Assembly: GCF_000525975.1 (NCBI RefSeq)
Contig: NZ_AODK01000008.1
Coordinates: 1-55,987 of the forward strand
Length of the DNA stretch: 55,987 bases
Direction: 5' to 3'
Origin: Listeria rocourtiae FSL F6-920
GTDB lineage: Bacteria > Bacillota > Bacilli > Lactobacillales > Listeriaceae
Shown here: in pieces, positions 35,427 through 43,504 of the stretch
Layout: every line of letters begins with the position of its first letter
How positions within the stretch are numbered: the first letter of the stretch is position 1
Notes under the pieces: generated by a model
Database searches by the model: none
What the model was told of the DNA's origin: nothing
Seen by the model: the letters and a program-made list of their open reading frames with translations, nothing else
Program-made: the position numbers and the translations under genes

Positions 35427-35843
35427 ATGAAAATAAGTAGTCGTTTTACAGTTGCTACTCATATTTTATCATTAATTGCTACACAAGAGCCACCATTAAC
35501 CTCTGACCGAATTGCAGGAAGCGTGAATACGAATCCTGTGGTCATTCGACGGATTAGTGGACAGTTAAAAAAGGCTGGGCTAATAGCGATCAAAGCTGGG
35601 ACTGGTGGAGCGACACTTTTGAAACCTCTATGGGAGATTACGCTATTAGAAGTTTATAAAGCTGTAGATAGTGTCGAGGATGGCGAATTGTTTCAATTTC
35701 ACGAAAACCCTAATCCAAATTGTGAAGTAGGTGCGCATATTCAAGGAGCGATGGAACAAACATTGATTGATGCGCAAACAGCTATGGAGCAAGTGTTGGC
35801 TGAAAAAACGATGGCAGATGTTGTTGAGTCGATTAAAGCTTAA
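35427..35843 (+). CDS. Rrf2-family regulator (YwnA-like)
   Basis: 138 residues, starting MKISSRFTVATHILSLIATQ, with a winged helix (LTSDRIAGSVNTNPVVIRRISGQLKKAGLI) and wing (KAGTGGATLLKPLWEITLLEVYKAVD). There is one cysteine (NPNCEVGAH), so it lacks the three-Cys cluster site of IscR/NsrR; this fits the YwnA or single-Cys redox-sensing type. ATG 35427 has AAGGAG nine bases upstream. A perfect palindrome on its promoter suggests autorepression. A strong terminator follows, so it is monocistronic. Confidence 0.88.
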   Translation: MKISSRFTVATHILSLIATQEPPLTSDRIAGSVNTNPVVIRRISGQLKKAGLIAIKAGTGGATLLKPLWEITLLEVYKAVDSVEDGELFQFHENPNPNCEVGAHIQGAMEQTLIDAQTAMEQVLAEKTMADVVESIKA

Positions 35844-35862
35844 TTACCATAGCATAGTGATG

Positions 35863-35905
35863 GAATCATTTTTGATGTTATGGGGCGTCAAAAATGATTC
35901 TTTTT
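35863..35905 (+). terminator. Terminator downstream of the Rrf2 gene
   Basis: Perfect 13-bp arms GAATCATTTTTGA (35863-35875) and TCAAAAATGATTC (35888-35900), followed by T5. Confidence 0.93.
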
Positions 35906-35913
35906 GGTATACT
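35905..35913 (+). promoter_or_regulatory. Extended -10 promoter of the SUKH-PTP operon
   Basis: TGGTATACT directly follows the preceding terminator tail and lies 25 bases before the start. No clear -35. Confidence 0.4.
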
Positions 35914-35937
35914 AGGAAGTAAAAAGAGGTGAATCGA

Positions 35938-36675
35938 ATGGCTATTTGGTTGCTTGGGGACAGGCCTGCTTTGGATAGTGAAATGTCGACTTGGGAGCAG
36001 ATGCATAATTTATCTTTACCAGCTGCTTACAAAGATTTGCTACGTGTTCACAATGGTGGAATACTTGCAAAAAACCATTTTCCAGTGGCAGAGCCTACAT
36101 CGTATGGTTTAACGGACGCAGAAATTTATACTATTGCTGGCCTCAATGATTTAAAGCGCCATATTCAAGAGGAACAGGATGTGGAGTTGCCTGGTACTCA
36201 AATTTATTTTCATCAAGATGGGCATCGTTATATTGGGTTGGATTATCAGATGGCAGAGGCTCGTGTGATTTATGTAGACTTCGAGACGTTGCAAACGCTT
36301 GTTGTCGCAGAGAACTTTGAGCAATTTCTCGGGATGCTTTATTTTTCTCCTTTTAATATGAATTTTGTACCGGATTATCCGCTTGAGAAATTGGAACAGA
36401 TGTTGGCGATGGCAAATGTGAAAAAGACACTGGAAATTTTGCAGTTGTTGGAGGATTATGCAGCAAAGAATTGGTATTTGACGCAGATTGATGGATTGCT
36501 TCATTCAGAGGAGGCGCCGTATCGGCAAGCTGGCATAGAGTTGCTTGAGAATCAGATTTATTATTTCAGACGAAAATTGGATGCAAAATGTGTCGATAGC
36601 ATGTTACAATGGTTGGAATCTCAGCATTTTTGGCCAGAAAAGGTTGCTGAGTTACGGAAGGAATGGGAGGATTAA
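35938..36675 (+). CDS. SMI1/KNR4 (SUKH) family protein
   Basis: 245 residues. The N-terminal half has SUKH features (LPAAYKDLLRVHNGGILAKNHFPVAE ... HRYIGLDY ... VIYVDFETLQTLVVAENFEQFLGML). The C-terminal half is helical (LEKLEQMLAMANVKKTLEILQLLEDYAAKNW). SUKH proteins are often immunity proteins for polymorphic toxins, but no toxin gene is nearby and this one is the first gene of an operon with a phosphatase. A housekeeping role is therefore possible. ATG 35938 has GAGGTG six bases upstream; GTG 35929 overlaps that site. Confidence 0.8.
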   Translation: MAIWLLGDRPALDSEMSTWEQMHNLSLPAAYKDLLRVHNGGILAKNHFPVAEPTSYGLTDAEIYTIAGLNDLKRHIQEEQDVELPGTQIYFHQDGHRYIGLDYQMAEARVIYVDFETLQTLVVAENFEQFLGMLYFSPFNMNFVPDYPLEKLEQMLAMANVKKTLEILQLLEDYAAKNWYLTQIDGLLHSEEAPYRQAGIELLENQIYYFRRKLDAKCVDSMLQWLESQHFWPEKVAELRKEWED

Positions 36676-36676
36676 G

Positions 36677-37150
36677 ATGGTAGTTCGTGTATTATTTGTA
36701 TGTTTAGGGAATATTTGCCGATCCCCGATGGCAGAGGGCATGTTTCGTGCGAAAGTCGATGCTGCTGGCTTGACGAATCGAATTCGAGTTGATTCTGCGG
36801 CGACTGGTAATTGGAACTTAGGAAACCCGCCACATCGAGGGACGCAACAAGTTTTGACGAAGCATGGGATTGATTATTCACAAATGCGAGCTCGACTGAT
36901 AGGTACAGATGATTTTGGTGATTTCGATTATGTGATTGGAATGGACGGATCGAATATGCAGGATTTGGAGGCTTTGCAACCCGCAGATAGCACGGTCGTA
37001 CTGAAAAAATTGATGGATTTTGCGCAGGATGAAACGCAATCTGATGTACCAGATCCTTATTACACTGGAAATTTTGATGAGACAGAAAGACTTGTTAGTG
37101 CTGGTTGTGATGGGCTTTTACGTGCAGTTCGTGAAAAATTTGATATATAG
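36677..37150 (+). CDS. Low-molecular-weight protein-tyrosine phosphatase
   Basis: 157 residues. The P-loop CLGNICRS is at residues 10-17 (CX5R active site) and the general acid lies in DVPDPYYTG. The family context MVVRVLFVCLGNICRSPMAEGMF and GIDYSQMRARLIGTDDFGDFDYVIGMD is standard. It starts one base after the SUKH stop, with GGGAGG upstream, so the two are cotranscribed. It dephosphorylates tyrosine (or arginine, in YwlE-type members; not distinguishable here) on cytosolic proteins. Confidence 0.92.
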   Translation: MVVRVLFVCLGNICRSPMAEGMFRAKVDAAGLTNRIRVDSAATGNWNLGNPPHRGTQQVLTKHGIDYSQMRARLIGTDDFGDFDYVIGMDGSNMQDLEALQPADSTVVLKKLMDFAQDETQSDVPDPYYTGNFDETERLVSAGCDGLLRAVREKFDI

Positions 37151-37186
37151 CAAAAACGACGATTCAAGCTGAATCGTCGTTTTTGC
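37150..37186. terminator. Bidirectional terminator between PTP and nitroreductase
   Basis: A perfect 16-bp hairpin (37150-37165 with 37171-37186), 5-base loop, poly-A and poly-T flanks. Confidence 0.95.
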
Positions 37187-37924
37187 TTATTTTATCCCTA
37201 AGTTTTTACTTGCTAGAAACGCTTTGATATCTTGTCTTGTTGTGTGTCGTAAACCACGTTCAATTTGATCGGTCCAGCCTTCTACGCGTTTACCGCCAGT
37301 TCTTGCTTCATAATAATCGCGAATAGTTGCGTCATATTTTTTAAAGTCTTCCATATTTTGTGGTTGATATTGATTTTCATGGTAAACTATATCCGTTGAA
37401 AGTCTAGGTTTTGGCTCGGAACTTGTCGTAGGGTGTCCAATTGTTAGGCCAAATAATGGTGTTGCGTAATCAGGGATATGTAGCAAGTCAGACACTTTTG
37501 CAAGATTATTCCGGATTCCACCGATGTAACAAATACCTAGCCCCATTGATTCAGCAGCAATTGCCATGTTCTGAGCCGCAAGTGTTGCATCCACTGTTGC
37601 CACAAGAAAGCGCTCCACAGACGATAGCGATTCTGTATCTACACCACGCGCCTTTCCAATTTCATAATGACGTGATAAATCTGCAACAAAAACGAAAAAT
37701 TGTCCCGTTTTCACGACATAATCTTGTCTACCTGCTATCACAGAAAGCTCTTCACGCAGTTTTTTATCTGAAACACCTATAATAGAGTAGGCTTGCACAA
37801 AACTCGATGTAGAGGCTGCCTGAGCGCTTTTTACTAGTAAAGCAATCTCGTTTTCCGTCAATGCTTGATCTGTAAAATCACGCACCGAATAATGACTTAA
37901 AATCCCTTCAATCGTTTCGTTCAT
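37187..37924 (-). CDS. NADPH-dependent nitro/flavin reductase (NfsA/NfrA-like)
   Basis: 245-residue FMN-dependent oxidoreductase of the NfsA/FRP/NfrA1 group. Family features are HYSVRDFTDQALTENEIALLVKSAQAASTSSFVQAYSIIGV, AAESMGLGICYIGGIRNN, FGLTIGHPTTSSEPKPRL and a C-terminal arm (VEGWTDQIERGLRHTTRQDI). It likely reduces flavins, quinones or nitro compounds with NADPH. ATG 37924 has AGGGG nine bases upstream; ATG 37933 touches the site. It is 12 bases downstream of trmL. Confidence 0.88.
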   Translation of the reverse strand: MNETIEGILSHYSVRDFTDQALTENEIALLVKSAQAASTSSFVQAYSIIGVSDKKLREELSVIAGRQDYVVKTGQFFVFVADLSRHYEIGKARGVDTESLSSVERFLVATVDATLAAQNMAIAAESMGLGICYIGGIRNNLAKVSDLLHIPDYATPLFGLTIGHPTTSSEPKPRLSTDIVYHENQYQPQNMEDFKKYDATIRDYYEARTGGKRVEGWTDQIERGLRHTTRQDIKAFLASKNLGIK

Positions 37925-37936
37925 TCGATCCATCCC

Positions 37937-38455
37937 CTAATCTTTAAAAATTTCACGCTCATAATGCGGCATCTGATCCAGCGCACCAAATTGTTGTTGT
38001 CGCAAACATTCATAAATCAAAATCGCTGCTGTATTGGACAAATTAAGCGACCGAATGTGATCCGTCATCGGGATTCGCAAACACGTATCCTCATGTGCCT
38101 CTAAAACCACATCCGGCAGTCCAGTCGTCTCCTTCCCAAAAATAAAGAAGTAGTCCTTATCCATATCTTGGTAGTCTACATCACTATATAAATGCCGTCC
38201 AAATTTTGTAATAAAATAAAATTCGCCACCTGCATTCACTTCAAAAAATTCCTCAATCGAGTCATAATATTTCAATTTCACATGATCCCAATAATCAAGT
38301 CCTGCACGTTTTAGCATTTTGTCATCCGTTGAAAAGCCGAGAGGACGAATCAAATGTAAATACGTATCTGTCCCTGCACATGTTCTCGAAATGTTCCCTG
38401 TATTTGCAGGTATTTCCGGTTGATAAAGCACAATATGATTTGCCAAATTCTTCAC
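37937..38455 (-). CDS. trmL: tRNA (cytidine34-2'-O)-methyltransferase
   Basis: 172-residue SPOUT methyltransferase of the TrmL (CspR/YibK) family, which methylates the wobble base of tRNA-Leu. Visible are IVLYQPEIPANTGNISRTCAGTDTYLHLIRPLGF, FFIFGKETTGLP and the knot IPMTDHIRSLNLSNTAAILIYE. GTG start with AGGAG upstream, overlapping the queG stop by four bases. Both neighbours upstream act on tRNA wobble positions. Confidence 0.93.
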   Translation of the reverse strand: MKNLANHIVLYQPEIPANTGNISRTCAGTDTYLHLIRPLGFSTDDKMLKRAGLDYWDHVKLKYYDSIEEFFEVNAGGEFYFITKFGRHLYSDVDYQDMDKDYFFIFGKETTGLPDVVLEAHEDTCLRIPMTDHIRSLNLSNTAAILIYECLRQQQFGALDQMPHYEREIFKD

Positions 38456-39576
38456 CTTACTCCTATTAAATTCTTTGCCCGCGTTATTTCCGTTAAAACT
38501 TCCGCGTCATCGTCATACGCCTCCCGCAGAGCAAGTTCCGCTTCCCTTCCACCAATTTTGCCAAGCGCCCAAGCTGCTGTTCCTCGAATCACGGGGCGCG
38601 GATCTTCCTTCATACAACGAATTAGTTCTGGCACAGCCGTTTTATCCTTATATCGCGCTAATACAATAATCGCATTCCGTTGAATTGGCTTTTTACCACG
38701 CCACGAACCCGCCATCGGTCCAAATTGCTCCTTAAATTCCTTATTTGAGATTGATAACAGCGGTTTTAGCTCGGGCTTTACTAGCTCAGGATTGGGCTCC
38801 ATCGCCTCATGAAAATGGAAATCATGCCCTCTGTTATATGGACAAACTACCTGACACGTATCGCAACCGTATAGTCGGTTATGCAACACAGCACGATATT
38901 TTTCATCCAAAAAACCTTTCGTTTGGCTCAGATAGCTAAGACAAATTTTCGGATTCATTTTGCCTTCTCCGAGTAAACTCCCCGTCGGACAAGCTTCCAC
39001 GCACTTATTACAATCGCCACACAAATCTCCCATCGGTTTATCCGGCACTAGTGGCAGGTTCGTCAAGGTCTCACCCAAATAAACAAATGAACCAAACTCT
39101 GGTGTAATCAAAAGCGTATTCTTGCCACGCCAGCCCAGTCCAGCCCGTTCCGCCACCGCCACATCTGAAAGCTCCCCCGTGTCCACCATTGATTTAAACC
39201 GAGCTTCCGGAACACGTTTTTCGATAAAAGCTTCAAGTAAGGCCAATTTTTCACGAAGAACTGTATGATAATCAGTCCCCCAAGAAGCTCGAGAAAAAAC
39301 ACCGCGTCGCGCTTCTTTCTTACTCACCGGCTCATTCTTCATTTTAGAAGGATATGCAAGTGCGATGGCAATAATCGACCGTGGCTCATTAAAAATGCGT
39401 TCGGGATAAACACGCTCATCGATATTAGGATGCTCAAAACCCGTTAAAACAGCCTCCTTCACTGCAGCTTCCAAACGTGTTTTTAATTCCAAAAAAGGAT
39501 CAGCCGAAGCAAATCCTATTTTTTGAATACCTATTTCAGCTGCGTAATCAATGATGTCTTGTTTTAATTCGTTCAT
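38452..39576 (-). CDS. queG: Epoxyqueuosine reductase
   Basis: Cobalamin- and Fe-S-dependent reductase for the last step of queuosine synthesis at tRNA position 34. 374 residues from ATG 39576 (TTG 39591 possible; neither has a strong Shine-Dalgarno). The DUF1730 N-terminal part has GFASADPFLELK and FKSMVDTGELSDVAVAERAGLGWRGKNTLLI. Two 4Fe-4S motifs are CGDCNKCVEACPTGSL and CDTCQVVCPYN. A HEAT-like C-terminal part (VIRGTAAWALGKIGGREAEL) ends the protein. Overlaps trmL. Confidence 0.95.
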   Translation of the reverse strand: MNELKQDIIDYAAEIGIQKIGFASADPFLELKTRLEAAVKEAVLTGFEHPNIDERVYPERIFNEPRSIIAIALAYPSKMKNEPVSKKEARRGVFSRASWGTDYHTVLREKLALLEAFIEKRVPEARFKSMVDTGELSDVAVAERAGLGWRGKNTLLITPEFGSFVYLGETLTNLPLVPDKPMGDLCGDCNKCVEACPTGSLLGEGKMNPKICLSYLSQTKGFLDEKYRAVLHNRLYGCDTCQVVCPYNRGHDFHFHEAMEPNPELVKPELKPLLSISNKEFKEQFGPMAGSWRGKKPIQRNAIIVLARYKDKTAVPELIRCMKEDPRPVIRGTAAWALGKIGGREAELALREAYDDDAEVLTEITRAKNLIGVR

Positions 39577-39725
39577 GCCTATATTTCGCAAGGCTCACAC
39601 CTCAATTTGTCAAATTGATAAAAAGCTATCGCTATTCATGTAAAGTTAAACATCGATTTTAGAGTATAATAAAACGCAATGCTTCGCTTATAAAGTTCGA
39701 AACACTGCGTTGATAACATTTTAAG

Positions 39726-39796
39726 AGCGGGTGATGAGAATCGAACTCACGACAACAGCTTGGAAGGCTGTAGTTTTACCACTAAACTACACCCGC
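39726..39796 (-). tRNA. tRNA-Gly(TCC)
   Basis: On the minus strand a complete cloverleaf of 71 bases: acceptor GCGGGTG/CACCCGC, D-arm with TAGTGGTA, anticodon loop CTTCCAA (anticodon TCC) and T-loop GTTCGATTC. CCA is not encoded. Downstream lies queG, with no integration signature seen. Confidence 0.95.
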
Positions 39797-39802
39797 ATAG
39801 TT

Positions 39803-39819
39803 TAGAACAAGTTGTTCTA
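39803..39819. repeat. 17-base palindrome in the tRNA-Gly leader
   Basis: TAGAACAA and TTGTTCTA are perfect arms around a single central base. It lies between the tRNA promoter and the tRNA 5' end. Confidence 0.6.
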
Positions 39820-39831
39820 GCAACAATTAAT

Positions 39832-39860
39832 ATAATATCATTACTAATTAGCTTTGGCAA
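39832..39860 (-). promoter_or_regulatory. Promoter of tRNA-Gly
   Basis: On the minus strand TTGCCA (39855-39860), 17-base spacer and TATTAT (39832-39837). Confidence 0.65.
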
Positions 39861-40153
39861 GGTTTTTTTTAATTTTTTTTATTATTTTAAGGTAAAAAAA
39901 CATTTTGGTCTATTTTTTGTAGAATTTAGTAGGTATATTTTCAATTTCATATTATATAAAGCTACATTAATTTGACTTTCATTTCTCCCTATTAAACACA
40001 TCTAGAAATGAGACGATGTATTCTAGTTTACAGGCCTGCGCGGTCTAAAGTTATATTTGTGCTGACTTACTTTTTATGCACTTTTGGTAGCTTAGAAATG
40101 CATTTTAATGGGTAATGTGAGAAAATAATAAAAATGAATTGGGTGGGATGATT

Positions 40154-40768
40154 ATGATGGACTGGTATAATTCGATGAAAGAATTTTTCTCGTATGATAA
40201 CGTGATGCAATGGATGAATTCCTATCGCGCATTTGGTCCGCTACTGGCATTCTTCTTACCATTTATCGAGGCTTTCCTACCTTTCTTGCCATTCTCACTG
40301 TTTGTCATTGTTAACGTAAGCGCATATGGGTTGTTTTGGGGCTTTTTGATTTCGTGTACAGCTGCAATTCTCGGAAGCTTATGTGTTTTCTGGATTGTGC
40401 GACGATTCGGCCAGATGCGATTTTTGCGTTTCATTACGCATCATCCGCACGTCCGTAAGGTCATGAATTGGATTGATGAACATGGATTTGGTCCGATTTT
40501 TATTTTGCTCGTGATGCCATTTACGCCTTCTTCTGCGGTCAATGTTGTAGCCGCCTTATCGGAAATTCGCTTTTTTCAGTTTTTGATGGCACTTATTGGC
40601 GGTAAAGTAATTAAGGTCTTCGCTATTAGTTATATTGGTTATGATTTGCAGGATATTATGCAGCATCCGGTGAAACTGCTTATTTTGATTGGAATTGTCA
40701 TTGTTTTATGGTTCGTTGGCAAGCGTTTAGAGCGCTGGATGGGATCAAAAAAGAAACGCAGTATTTAG
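40154..40768 (+). CDS. TVP38/TMEM64 (VTT domain) membrane protein
   Basis: 204-residue membrane protein with the SNARE-associated VTT domain shared with DedA-like proteins: FGPLLAFFLPFIEAFLPFLP, GFLISCTAAILGSLCVFWIVRRFG, GPIFILLVMPFTPSSAVNVVAALS, then a final helix and basic tail. Such proteins are implicated in lipid scrambling or membrane homeostasis; the exact task is not known. ATG 40154 is six bases after GGGTGGG. It is followed after 10 bases by an AraC regulator gene. Confidence 0.83.
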   Translation: MMDWYNSMKEFFSYDNVMQWMNSYRAFGPLLAFFLPFIEAFLPFLPFSLFVIVNVSAYGLFWGFLISCTAAILGSLCVFWIVRRFGQMRFLRFITHHPHVRKVMNWIDEHGFGPIFILLVMPFTPSSAVNVVAALSEIRFFQFLMALIGGKVIKVFAISYIGYDLQDIMQHPVKLLILIGIVIVLWFVGKRLERWMGSKKKRSI

Positions 40769-40777
40769 GAGGATACA

Positions 40778-41602
40778 ATGGGGATACACGAACTATTTTT
40801 TCATATTCATTATTGTAACGGCAGTGGTTCGGGGCTGAAATTAACGAAGAAATTGACGCGGACGTTGCAACATCACGAACTAATTCTAGTTATTGACGGA
40901 ACCGGTATGTATCGAATTGCCGATAAAACCACAAAGTTTCATGAGGGCATGCTGTTCTATATTCCAGCAGATGTTCAACATACTATTGAGACGAGTACGG
41001 AGCAACCAGCATTTCTTTTAACTGTTCATTTTAGTTATGCGCACGTTGATTTTAAGGATACCAGTTGGTCGATTCAATTGGAACAAGAAAACCTCGCGTT
41101 GCCGTCAATTTCAGAGCTTCATGATTATTATATGGTCTATGAAATATTCGAGAAATTGGTGACTATTTGGCACACAAAGTTACCCGGCTATGAGTTTACG
41201 GCTAAAACATATTTACAACAGTTGCTACTCGCAATTGATCAGAATCTACGTACACAGCATAAAAATTATGCAACCAGTTTAAAAATAGAAAAAGTCATTG
41301 CTTACATGCAACTTCATGTTGAACAAAGTATCACACTCACCGAATTAGCAAACCTCGTACACTTATCTCCCACTTATTTATCCCGAATTTTCAAAGAAAC
41401 GACTGGCTATCCTATCATTGCTTTTTTCAATAAAATTAAAATCGATATGGCAAAAGAATTAATGTTGGGTGGCACAAAAAAAGTGAAAGATATCTCAGCA
41501 CAGCTCGGTTTTAGTGATGAATTTTATTTTAGTCGGCTTTTTAAGCAAGTTGAAGGAATTAGCCCAAAAGAATATTATAATAGAAATATCCATGGTTTTT
41601 AA
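40778..41602 (+). CDS. AraC-family transcriptional regulator
   Basis: 274 residues. N-terminal cupin sensor (HHELILVIDGTGMYRIADKTTKFHEGMLFYIPADVQH) and a C-terminal two-HTH DNA-binding domain (ITLTELANLVHLSPTYLSRIFKETTGYP ... KVKDISAQLGFSDEFYFSRLFKQVEGISPKEY), a canonical AraC end. AGGAGG precedes the ATG. It is likely an activator of the downstream MFS-isochorismatase pair: tandem direct repeats overlap the -35 of that promoter. Effector unknown. Confidence 0.92.
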   Translation: MGIHELFFHIHYCNGSGSGLKLTKKLTRTLQHHELILVIDGTGMYRIADKTTKFHEGMLFYIPADVQHTIETSTEQPAFLLTVHFSYAHVDFKDTSWSIQLEQENLALPSISELHDYYMVYEIFEKLVTIWHTKLPGYEFTAKTYLQQLLLAIDQNLRTQHKNYATSLKIEKVIAYMQLHVEQSITLTELANLVHLSPTYLSRIFKETTGYPIIAFFNKIKIDMAKELMLGGTKKVKDISAQLGFSDEFYFSRLFKQVEGISPKEYYNRNIHGF

Positions 41603-41640
41603 AATTGTGCATGGTTTATTAACCTTTCCTAACTTACAAT
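41591..41640 (+). promoter_or_regulatory. Putative AraC-activated promoter with tandem repeats
   Basis: CATGGTTT occurs at 41591-41598 and again at 41610-41617, 19 bases apart. A -10 TACAAT is at 41635-41640, so the second repeat occupies the -35 position, where no good -35 hexamer exists. This is the layout of a class II AraC-type promoter. Confidence 0.5.
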
Positions 41641-41684
41641 AAGGTTGTTATCGTCTAAGGATAGCAAAAGGAGATGGCGAATAC

Positions 41685-42896
41685 ATGCCGATTTGGAAGC
41701 GAAATTTAATTGTTTGTTGGTTTGGTACATTGGTGACCAGCATCGGGATGAGTCAAATTGCTCCTGTTTTACCGCTCTACATAAAACACCTTGGCGTTGA
41801 TAATGCGGCACATGTGGCTCAATTAGCTGGTTTGACTTTTGGGATTACGTTCGTTGTGTCTGCTATTTTTTCGCCGATTTGGGGACAGGCAGCGGATAGA
41901 TTTGGACGTAAGCCGATGCTATTACGCGCAAGTTTTGGCATGGCGATTATTATTGGCTGCATGGGCTTTACGCACAATGTGTATGAATTGATGGCGCTAC
42001 GGACTTTGCAAGGCGTTGTAACTGGTTTTGCGACGGCTTGTACGGCTCTGATTGCTACACAAACAGATGAATCGCATGCGGGTTGGGCTCTTGGAACACT
42101 TTCCACCGGAGCGATTACAGGTTCATTGCTTGGGCCCCTTGTAGGTGGTCTTATTGCCGAACATTTTGGTTTGCAGAACGTCTTTTTCATGACTGGTGGA
42201 CTTCTATTTGTAGCTTTTGCTTTAACTGCACTGTTCGTAAAAGAAAATTTTATGAAATCAGCTAAGAAAGTCCGAACTACAAAAGAAGTGTGGCAGGTCC
42301 TCCCAAATAAGAACTTTATTTTGACAATGTTCGTCACATTCTTCACGATAACACTAGCGCTCTATTCTGTAGAGCCAATTATCACGGTTTACATGCAGCA
42401 ACTATCTGCTGGCGCGTCGCATATCGCATTACTTTCAGGGCTCGCATTCTCTGCCTCTGGACTAGCGAGCATCATAGCAGCCCCACGACTTGGAAAACTA
42501 TCAGATAAAATCGGCGCACAACGCGTGATTTTCGTCGCTCTAATTGTTGCCGGTATCGTTTTTATTCCTCAAGCTTTTGTAAGCCATCCCTGGGAACTTA
42601 TTGCATTGCGCTTTATTTTAGGACTTGCCATCGCTGGCCTTAATCCTTCCGTCAATATTTTGATTAAAAAAATGACACCACCTGAGTTCACTGGTCGCGT
42701 TTTTGGAATTACAAATTCGGCCGGGTATTTAGGAATCTTTGCCGGCTCGGTTTTTGGTGGTCAAATTGCTGCATTTTTAGGCATTCAATACGTTTTTTTC
42801 ATCACAAGCGCTTTACTTTTAACTAATGCTACCTGGGTTTATTTTAAAGTTTACAAAAAGCTCAATACTCAAAATCAATTATTAAAGGAGCACTAA
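41685..42896 (+). CDS. MFS multidrug-type exporter
   Basis: 403-residue twelve-helix major facilitator. Visible are [18 protein letters not shown] in helix 1, the loop 2-3 motif [21 protein letters not shown], motif C-like [19 protein letters not shown] in helix 5, and [17 protein letters not shown] in the second half. This fits the drug/H+ antiporter group. The substrate is unknown. AAAGGAG precedes the ATG. It is followed two bases later by an isochorismatase-like gene, suggesting export plus breakdown of one aromatic or amide compound. Confidence 0.87.
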   Translation: MPIWKRNLIVCWFGTLVTSIGMSQIAPVLPLYIKHLGVDNAAHVAQLAGLTFGITFVVSAIFSPIWGQAADRFGRKPMLLRASFGMAIIIGCMGFTHNVYELMALRTLQGVVTGFATACTALIATQTDESHAGWALGTLSTGAITGSLLGPLVGGLIAEHFGLQNVFFMTGGLLFVAFALTALFVKENFMKSAKKVRTTKEVWQVLPNKNFILTMFVTFFTITLALYSVEPIITVYMQQLSAGASHIALLSGLAFSASGLASIIAAPRLGKLSDKIGAQRVIFVALIVAGIVFIPQAFVSHPWELIALRFILGLAIAGLNPSVNILIKKMTPPEFTGRVFGITNSAGYLGIFAGSVFGGQIAAFLGIQYVFFITSALLLTNATWVYFKVYKKLNTQNQLLKEH

Positions 42897-42898
42897 AA

Positions 42899-43459
42899 AT
42901 GAATTTACAAATCAACAAAACAGCACTTGTCTTAATCGATTTACAAAATGGAATTATCGGGCGAAACAGCTTGCCATACACACCCGAAGCTATTGTTGAA
43001 CGTTCTCGGGGTTTAGTCCAAACTTTTGTCACAAAAGGTGGTTTTGTTGTGTTGGTGCGGGTTTCAACATTGGATGGAAAAGATATGCTAAACCCCGCCA
43101 CTGATATGGAGCAAAACAACATGGCATATCCAGAAGGTTGGGATTTCATTGTTCCAGAAATAGCTGGAATTGATGGCACATACACGATGACAAAGCGACA
43201 ATGGGGAGCGTTTCATGTCACTGATCTTGATTTGCAATTGCGTCGTCGCGGTATCGATACCATTGTTCTAGGCGGTGTTTCTACAGGGATTGGCGTGGAT
43301 ACAACGGCACGCGAAGCTTTCCAACTTGGATATAATCAAATTTTCGTAGAAGATGTGATGGGAGCTGCAACGAAAGAAATGCACGCATACACTTGCCAAA
43401 CTATTTTTCCACGACTTGGCAAAATACGGTCTAGCGCAGAAGTCATTTCATATTTATAA
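42899..43459 (+). CDS. Isochorismatase-like hydrolase lacking the catalytic Cys
   Basis: 186 residues. The isochorismatase fold shows the catalytic Asp in [12 protein letters not shown], Lys in [15 protein letters not shown] and the cis-peptide region [21 protein letters not shown]. In cysteine amidohydrolases of the superfamily the loop reads as in PncA, with Cys at the position that is Gly here (STGIGVD). Gly at that position is also seen in EntB/PhzD-type isochorismatases, which act without a Cys. So an ester/amide-cleaving Cys mechanism is unlikely. Cotranscribed with the MFS gene under the AraC regulator. Confidence 0.85.
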   Translation: MNLQINKTALVLIDLQNGIIGRNSLPYTPEAIVERSRGLVQTFVTKGGFVVLVRVSTLDGKDMLNPATDMEQNNMAYPEGWDFIVPEIAGIDGTYTMTKRQWGAFHVTDLDLQLRRRGIDTIVLGGVSTGIGVDTTAREAFQLGYNQIFVEDVMGAATKEMHAYTCQTIFPRLGKIRSSAEVISYL

Positions 43460-43461
43460 TA

Positions 43462-43504
43462 TATAAAGAGAAGCTACGAAAAAAATACCATAGCTTCTCT
43501 TTTA
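43462..43504. terminator. Bidirectional terminator between isochorismatase-like and amylase genes
   Basis: Arms AAAGAGAAGCTA (43465-43476) and TAGCTTCTCTTT (43491-43502), T-run on the plus strand, A-rich flank on the other. Confidence 0.9.

Larger units (their letters stand above)
39592..40153. other. Intergenic region with tRNA-Gly
   Basis: About 560 bases. Holds the tRNA-Gly gene, its promoter and a 17-base palindrome. The stretch 39862-40130 is very AT-rich. I see no gene there; a 72-codon frame at 39760-39975 overlaps the tRNA and is spurious. Confidence 0.6.

Noticed and set aside
35938-36675. SUKH gene as part of a toxin-immunity locus
   Set aside because: No toxin, secretion or polymorphic-repeat gene lies nearby.
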